Source of the DNA: Fen-1135 sp963705275
GTDB lineage: Bacteria; Desulfobacterota; Syntrophia; Syntrophales; UBA2185
Direction of reading: 5' to 3'
DNA: 64,000 nt
NCBI GenBank assembly: GCA_963705275.1
Contig: OY970063.1
Location: forward strand, 1,240,001 to 1,304,000
The translations under genes and the position numbers were made by a program. How positions within the stretch are numbered: position 1 is the stretch's first letter; each line of letters starts with the position of its first letter. The notes beneath the pieces were generated by a model that saw only the letters and a program-made list of their open reading frames with translations, was not told the DNA's origin and did not search any database. Shown one piece after another: positions 63,486 to 64,000 of this stretch.

Positions 63486-64000
63486 ATGTTCAGGTTTTCA
63501 AAAAAAGGCCCTGTAGAATATCTGGAGGCCACCGCACTTACGGGCTGCGATTTCCTGACCCATGCTTTTTGCACCCGGCACGGCGGCCTAAGTCGTGGCA
63601 ATTTTGTCAGCCTCAATTTCAGTTCGACAGAGGGGGATAGCAAGGAGCATATCCGGGCTAACTGGAGAAATCTCGCCGATGCTTTTAAAATTGATGTGGC
63701 GCGGTTTCTCGTGGTCAATCAAGTTCATGGGGAGGAGATTCTCACTATCGATCGTCCTCTCGCTGATCTCCTTGTTCCTGAGCCTCCTCAATTTGATGCT
63801 ATCATAACGGATCAGCCGGGAGTTGCCATTGGCATTAAAACAGCTGATTGTGTGCCAATCTTCTTTGTGGACAAGGTCAAGCGAATCATTGCAGTCGCCC
63901 ATGCAGGTTGGCGGGGAACCGCGCTCTCGATTGCCGCAAAAGTCGTAGAGGCCCTCATCGCGAAATTCGCCTGCCGTGCAGAAGACATTATCGCTGCTAT
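63486..64000 (+). CDS. PgeF/YfiH laccase-domain protein, cut by window edge
   Basis: About 172 residues of a COG1496 protein. Visible: THAFCTRHGGLSRG at the N-terminus; VNQVHGEEI (metal His); KTADCVPIFFVD (metal Cys); and AVAHAGWRGTALSI (metal His), the three zinc ligands of PgeF-type enzymes (purine nucleoside phosphorylase/adenosine deaminase activity; link to peptidoglycan editing). The frame is open to the right edge. A 160-bp gap precedes it, in which a 46-codon GTG frame was noted but not recognised. Confidence 0.88.
   Translation, partial: MFRFSKKGPVEYLEATALTGCDFLTHAFCTRHGGLSRGNFVSLNFSSTEGDSKEHIRANWRNLADAFKIDVARFLVVNQVHGEEILTIDRPLADLLVPEPPQFDAIITDQPGVAIGIKTADCVPIFFVDKVKRIIAVAHAGWRGTALSIAAKVVEALIAKFACRAEDIIAA

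Overview
The window reads as chromosomal DNA of a strictly anaerobic bacterium with roughly half G+C, most likely a Desulfobacterota/'Deltaproteobacteria' lineage close to the syntrophs (Syntrophales or Syntrophorhabdales type). The reasons are: Hdr/Kor/MvhD redox modules, two in-frame UGA (selenocysteine) genes with selA in the same window, LL-diaminopimelate aminotransferase, a split glycine decarboxylase, a NuoG-type formate dehydrogenase and a bidirectional-type [NiFe] hydrogenase. No tRNA, rRNA, CRISPR array or intact mobile element was seen.

Layout. 0-12.2 kb (minus strand): one long operon starting at a clear sigma70-type promoter (12165-12193) and ending at a terminator (1345-1369). 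It encodes a four-subunit 2-oxoacid:ferredoxin oxidoreductase, a 1123-residue NfnL/GltD-HdrA-like fusion, a stand-alone MvhD-like protein, an HdrC-HdrB fusion, a selenocysteine HdrA-MvhD fusion (interrupted by one apparent frameshift) and a PspC-domain protein. An MFS transporter and a cut nitroreductase lie beyond the terminator. 12.4-19.7 kb: aldehyde dehydrogenase; amtB-glnK behind a near-perfect sigma54 promoter; an MtnA-like isomerase plus class II aldolase (DHAP-shunt-like pair); dapF and dapL. 20-27.4 kb: an overlapping L,D-transpeptidase-NTF2 / M99 carboxypeptidase pair resembling the Csd6/Csd4 cell-shape system, a diguanylate cyclase, a SagB-type nitroreductase, a hydratase-2/SCP2 fusion and a class III CoA-transferase.

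28-38.4 kb: formate and hydrogen region. Selenocysteine fdhA with a textbook SECIS hairpin, an oxalate/formate-type MFS antiporter, a rubrerythrin-like protein, a universal stress protein, then a hox-type hydrogenase locus (hoxU/nuoG fusion, hoxY, hoxH, hoxW). Nine single-base indels lie inside 1.2 kb of hoxU/nuoG-hoxY. 38.5-49.8 kb: PBP5-like peptidase, GAF protein, GAPDH translationally coupled to an NtrC-type regulator that runs tail-to-tail into its likely sensor kinase, a small secreted protein, a DagK-like lipid kinase, a YtpB-like (DUF2600) terpene-synthase homologue, an HI0933-like flavoprotein and two small uncharacterised proteins.

49.8-57 kb (minus strand): gcvT-gcvH-gcvPA-gcvPB-DUF-lipA-lpd, a complete glycine cleavage system with its lipoate synthesis and reoxidation enzymes. 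57-64 kb: peptide deformylase, a HemW/HutW-like radical SAM protein, selA-rluD-AAA ATPase, an HD-GYP phosphodiesterase and the start of a PgeF-type laccase-domain protein.

Working together (inference): 2-oxoacid oxidation (Kor), formate (FdhA), hydrogen (Hox) and glycine cleavage all move low-potential electrons or NADH, and the Hdr/MvhD/NfnL array is the likely hub that splits or merges them by flavin-based electron bifurcation. SelA supplies the selenocysteine that both HdrA and FdhA need.
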